Shown here: positions 60,786 through 64,000 of the stretch, piece by piece | Layout: each line of letters starts with the position of its first letter | Position numbering within the stretch: position 1 is the stretch's first letter | Source of the DNA: Candidatus Dechloromonas phosphorivorans | GTDB taxonomy: Bacteria > Pseudomonadota > Gammaproteobacteria > Burkholderiales > Rhodocyclaceae | Assembly (NCBI GenBank): GCA_016709495.1 | Contig: JADJMS010000026.1 | Location: forward strand, 1-64,000 | Direction of reading: 5' to 3' | DNA: 64,000 bases | The notes under the pieces: model-generated | Seen by the model: only the letters and a program-made list of their open reading frames with translations | The model's database searches: none | Told to the model about the DNA's origin: nothing | Position numbers and translations under genes: made by a program

Positions 60786-62846
60786 TTAGGCGATCAATGG
60801 AACAATCAGCAAGGCTACCAGGTTGATAATTTTGATCAGCGGATTGACCGCCGGGCCGGCTGTATCTTTGTAGGGATCGCCCACCGTATCGCCGGTAACA
60901 GCCGCTTTATGGGCATCTGAGCCTTTGCCACCAAAATGGCCATCTTCGATATATTTTTTGGCGTTATCCCAAGCACCGCCACCCGTTGTCATCGAAATGG
61001 CGACAAACAAACCGGTGACAATCGTACCAACCAGCAAGCCACCCAGTGCCTGTGGGCCAAGCGCCAGGCCGACAACAATTGGCACGGCAACCGGCAGGAT
61101 GGACGGAATCATCATTTCCTTGATGGCAGCTACGGTCAACATGTCCACAGCCTTGGAATAATCCGGCTTGGCCGTACCTTCCATGATGCCCGGAATCTCC
61201 TTGAACTGACGGCGAACTTCCATGACCACGGCGCTGGCCGAACGGCCCACCGCCTCCATCGCCATGGCGCCGAACAGGTAAGGAATCAGACCGCCAATAA
61301 AGAGGCCAATGATCACCAGATGGTTCGACAAGTCAAAGGTAAATGCCTTGCCCGAGACGGCTTCCAGTCCATGCGTGTAATCGGCGAAAAGCACCAGGGC
61401 GGCAAGACCGGCGGAACCGATTGCGTAGCCCTTGGTGACTGCTTTGGTCGTATTACCGACGGCATCCAGCGGGTCCGTAACGTCACGGACTTCCTTCGGC
61501 AGACCAGCCATCTCGGCGATACCGCCAGCGTTGTCGGTAATCGGGCCGTAGGCATCAAGTGCCACGACGATACCGGCCATCGACAGCATTGAGGTTGCGG
61601 CAATCGCAATACCAAACAAACCACCCATGGCATGCGCTGCAAAAATCGCGGCGCAAACAGACAGAACCGGCCAGGCAGTTGATTTCATTGAAATACCGAT
61701 ACCGGCGATGATGTTTGTCGCATGACCCGTCTGACAGGAGGATGCCACATGCTTGACCGGGGCATAATCGGTACCAGTGTAGTACTCGGTAATCCAGACC
61801 AGCGCAGCAGTCAGCACCAGGCCAACGACAGAACAGCCAAACATGCTCATCGTGGTGATCTTAAGCGCCGGGTCGCCTGCACCAATCAGCCAGGCAGTTA
61901 TCGGGTAATATGCAGCAAGAGCAAGCACGGCTGCAACGATCAGGCCGCGATAGAGGGCGCCCATGATCTTGCCACCTTCAGTGGCCTTGACGAAATAGCA
62001 ACCAACAATTGAAGCGATGATCGAGACACCTCCCAGCGCCAGCGGGTAGACCACCAGGTTCTCACCGAGGCCGGTCGCCGTCTTGATGATCAGCGCGGCC
62101 AAAACCATTGTTGCCACCACCGTCACGGCATAAGTTTCGAAGAGATCAGCCGCCATGCCTGCGCAGTCGCCAACGTTGTCACCGACGTTATCGGCAATAA
62201 CCGCCGGATTACGCGGGTCATCTTCCGGAATACCAGCTTCGACTTTGCCAACCAGGTCAGCGCCGACGTCAGCGCCTTTGGTAAAGATACCGCCGCCCAG
62301 TCGGGCGAAAATGGAGATCAGCGAGGACCCGAAAGCCAAACCGACCAGCGGTTCAATCACGTGGTGCAGATCCGCCCCCGCACCATTGACCGATTTCAGA
62401 AAAACGTAATAGCCGGCAACGCCGAGCAAACCGAGGCCAACCACCAACATGCCGGTGATTGCACCGCCTTTGAAGGCAACATCAAGCGCCGCTGCAATAC
62501 CCTTGCGTGCAGCTTCTGCGGTCCGCACATTGGCCCGCACTGATACATTCATGCCGATGAAGCCCGCCGCACCGGAAAGCACGGCACCGATCAGGAAACC
62601 AAAAGCCGTGAGCCAGCCCAATTGCGGGACAAAACCGATCAGCAGAAAAAGCACAACACCGACCATGGCGATGGTTTTGTATTGTCGGCTAAGGTAAGCC
62701 TCAGCCCCTTCCTGGATCGCCTTGGCGATTTCCTGCATTCGCTCGTTGCCTGCTGGCAACGCGAGGATCTGCCGGCTGGAAATCCAGCCATACAGGACGC
62801 CTAATACAGCGCATGCAAGCGCCAGTAGCAACGGATTCGACATCAT
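60786..62846 (-). CDS. hppA: Membrane H+-translocating pyrophosphatase
   Basis: HppA couples hydrolysis of pyrophosphate to proton pumping across the inner membrane. It has about 16 helices and the catalytic loops GGGIFTKGADVGADLVGKVE, EDDPRNPAVIADNVGDNVGDCAGMAADLFE, VALDAYGPITDNAGGIAEM and GDTVGDPYKDTAGPAVNPLIK. The residue after GNTT is Lys (GNTTKAV), which in this family marks the K+-independent type; K+-dependent members have Ala there. The start is MMSN at 62846 or the next ATG at 62843, behind AAAGGGGGG. Length is about 686. It ends at a terminator and follows the phosphofructokinase gene after 27 bp. Confidence 0.95.
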   Translation of the reverse strand: MMSNPLLLALACAVLGVLYGWISSRQILALPAGNERMQEIAKAIQEGAEAYLSRQYKTIAMVGVVLFLLIGFVPQLGWLTAFGFLIGAVLSGAAGFIGMNVSVRANVRTAEAARKGIAAALDVAFKGGAITGMLVVGLGLLGVAGYYVFLKSVNGAGADLHHVIEPLVGLAFGSSLISIFARLGGGIFTKGADVGADLVGKVEAGIPEDDPRNPAVIADNVGDNVGDCAGMAADLFETYAVTVVATMVLAALIIKTATGLGENLVVYPLALGGVSIIASIVGCYFVKATEGGKIMGALYRGLIVAAVLALAAYYPITAWLIGAGDPALKITTMSMFGCSVVGLVLTAALVWITEYYTGTDYAPVKHVASSCQTGHATNIIAGIGISMKSTAWPVLSVCAAIFAAHAMGGLFGIAIAATSMLSMAGIVVALDAYGPITDNAGGIAEMAGLPKEVRDVTDPLDAVGNTTKAVTKGYAIGSAGLAALVLFADYTHGLEAVSGKAFTFDLSNHLVIIGLFIGGLIPYLFGAMAMEAVGRSASAVVMEVRRQFKEIPGIMEGTAKPDYSKAVDMLTVAAIKEMMIPSILPVAVPIVVGLALGPQALGGLLVGTIVTGLFVAISMTTGGGAWDNAKKYIEDGHFGGKGSDAHKAAVTGDTVGDPYKDTAGPAVNPLIKIINLVALLIVPLIA

Positions 62847-62873
62847 TCCCCCCTTTTTGTGGCAAACAAACAA

Positions 62874-64000
62874 TCAGACCTTGAACGTCTCCAGCTTTTT
62901 TTCAATGGATATGTTCTTCAAACGAACATAGTCCGGCAAACCCTTGCGATACGGCGGCGGATCTTCGCCTTCAATCAACGGCTGCAAATAGGTGCGGCAA
63001 GCGTCGGTGATGTGAAAGCCATCAGCCGTAATGAATTCAGGCGGCATTTTGCGCTCAACATTGGCAATATCCTTGAGCGGCGCATCGCCTATTTCCCAAC
63101 GATATGGCTCGTCAGACAGGCGGTTAATCGTTGCCATCACAGCATTTTTTCCCTGCAATGCGAGGTCGACCGCAGCAACACCCAAAGCATACGCTTGCTC
63201 AACATCCGTACGCGATGCCAGGTGGCGTGCCGAGCGTTGCAGATAATCCGCCAACGCCCAATGGTATTTGTAGCCCAGTTTGTCCTTGATCAACTGCGCG
63301 ACAATCTGCCCGACGCCACCGAGTTGTGAATGACCAAAAGCATCCTTGGTCCCTGAATCAGCAATCAGTTTGCCATCAGCATCCGACAACCCCTCCGAAA
63401 CGGCAACTGTGCAATAACCATATTGCGTCACGCATTCCTGAACTCGAACCAGGAATTTTTCCGGATTGAACGGCACTTCCGGGAACAACAAAATATGGGG
63501 CGGCTCACCGGTTTTTTCTGACGCCAGGCCACAGGCAGCAGTAATCCAGCCAGCATGACGCCCCATGACTTCAAGTACAAAAATCTTCGTGGACGTCCGC
63601 GCCATCGAGGCGACGTCGTAACCGGCTTCGCGGATCGAGGTTGCGACATACTTGGCGACAGAACCAAAGCCCGGACAGCAATCGGTCAGCGGCAAATCGT
63701 TATCGACCGTTTTGGGTACGCCAACGCAAACCACCGGATAACCCATTTTTTCGGCGATCTGCGACACCTTCCAGGCGGTGTCCATCGAATCGTTGCCACC
63801 GTTATAGAAGAAATAGCCGATGTCGTGCGCCTTGAACACCTCGATCAGGCGTTCGTACTGGGCACGATGCTGCTCCAGACTCTTGAGCTTGTAGCGGCAG
63901 GAACCAAAGGCGCCGCCCGGCGTGCTGCGCAGGCGGGCGATATCCTCGTCGGATTCGAGGCTGGTATCAATCAGGTCTTCGGTCAGCGCACCGATGATGC
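62874..64000 (-). CDS. pfp: Pyrophosphate-dependent 6-phosphofructokinase, partial at the window edge
   Basis: The enzyme phosphorylates fructose 6-phosphate, reversibly when PPi is the donor. The frame is open to the last base of the window (IIGALTEDLIDTSLESDEDIARL ... GGAFGSCRYKLKSLEQH), so the N-terminus is missing. Visible motifs are FYNGGNDSMDTA, where the GGNDS Asp points to PPi use instead of ATP, GVPKTVDNDLPLTDCCPGFGS, VLEVMGRHAGWITAA and GHSQLGGVGQIV. It lies 27 bp before hppA on the same strand, so both pyrophosphate enzymes are probably in one transcript. Confidence 0.9.
   Translation of the reverse strand, partial: IIGALTEDLIDTSLESDEDIARLRSTPGGAFGSCRYKLKSLEQHRAQYERLIEVFKAHDIGYFFYNGGNDSMDTAWKVSQIAEKMGYPVVCVGVPKTVDNDLPLTDCCPGFGSVAKYVATSIREAGYDVASMARTSTKIFVLEVMGRHAGWITAACGLASEKTGEPPHILLFPEVPFNPEKFLVRVQECVTQYGYCTVAVSEGLSDADGKLIADSGTKDAFGHSQLGGVGQIVAQLIKDKLGYKYHWALADYLQRSARHLASRTDVEQAYALGVAAVDLALQGKNAVMATINRLSDEPYRWEIGDAPLKDIANVERKMPPEFITADGFHITDACRTYLQPLIEGEDPPPYRKGLPDYVRLKNISIEKKLETFKV

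Overview
The window looks like chromosomal DNA of a denitrifying betaproteobacterium of the Rhodocyclaceae (Dechloromonas/Azonexus-like). This is inferred from the gene content (cNor cluster, NAD-linked formate dehydrogenase, H+-pyrophosphatase next to a pyrophosphate-type phosphofructokinase) and from GC-rich coding DNA. No marker RNA gene is present to prove it. I see no rRNA, tRNA or CRISPR array.

Layout. 1-8590 (minus strand): end of an RND efflux operon, an RlpA-like protein, purM, a broken M13 peptidase, two small unknown genes and an MFS transporter. 8849-15459 (plus): a fused FdsG/FdsB-type subunit and the molybdopterin subunit of a formate dehydrogenase, overlapping creB, then creC. 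15681-18932: a cassette of dinD, a reverse transcriptase and a RecB-like nuclease, with visibly lower GC than its flanks, separating creBC from creD. 19131-23427: a perfect palindrome and an exact CreB-type tag (TTCAC-N6-TTCAC) upstream of creD, a NagZ-like GH3 hydrolase, then tyrS. 23533-26621 (minus): a hybrid histidine kinase. 26793-33073 (plus): hda, a HAD phosphatase, pcnB, folK, a DUF486 protein, panB-panC-panD and a small unknown gene. 33074-34197 (minus): a NYN-domain protein. 34380-41931 (plus): norCB, norEFQ, a membrane ORF, a CcoG-like ferredoxin, norD and a Crp/Fnr regulator. 42007-60678 (minus): a LapA-type giant adhesin with twenty 615-bp repeats, preceded by a LuxR-type regulator and its type I secretion genes. 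60786-64000 (minus): hppA and a partial PPi-dependent phosphofructokinase.

How the parts work together. Formate oxidation supplies NADH, and the cNor cluster removes nitric oxide during denitrification. CreBC is a two-component system that by motif evidence still controls creD and the wall-recycling-like hydrolase behind it. The T1SS exports a surface adhesin that probably stays tethered through its N-terminal retention module.

Quality caveat. About a dozen conserved genes, including essential ones (purM, pcnB), carry single-base frameshifts, several of them at homopolymers. The 615-bp repeats also show spacings of 613, 614 and 616. I read most of these as sequencing errors, not real mutations, and give the reconstructed gene spans.
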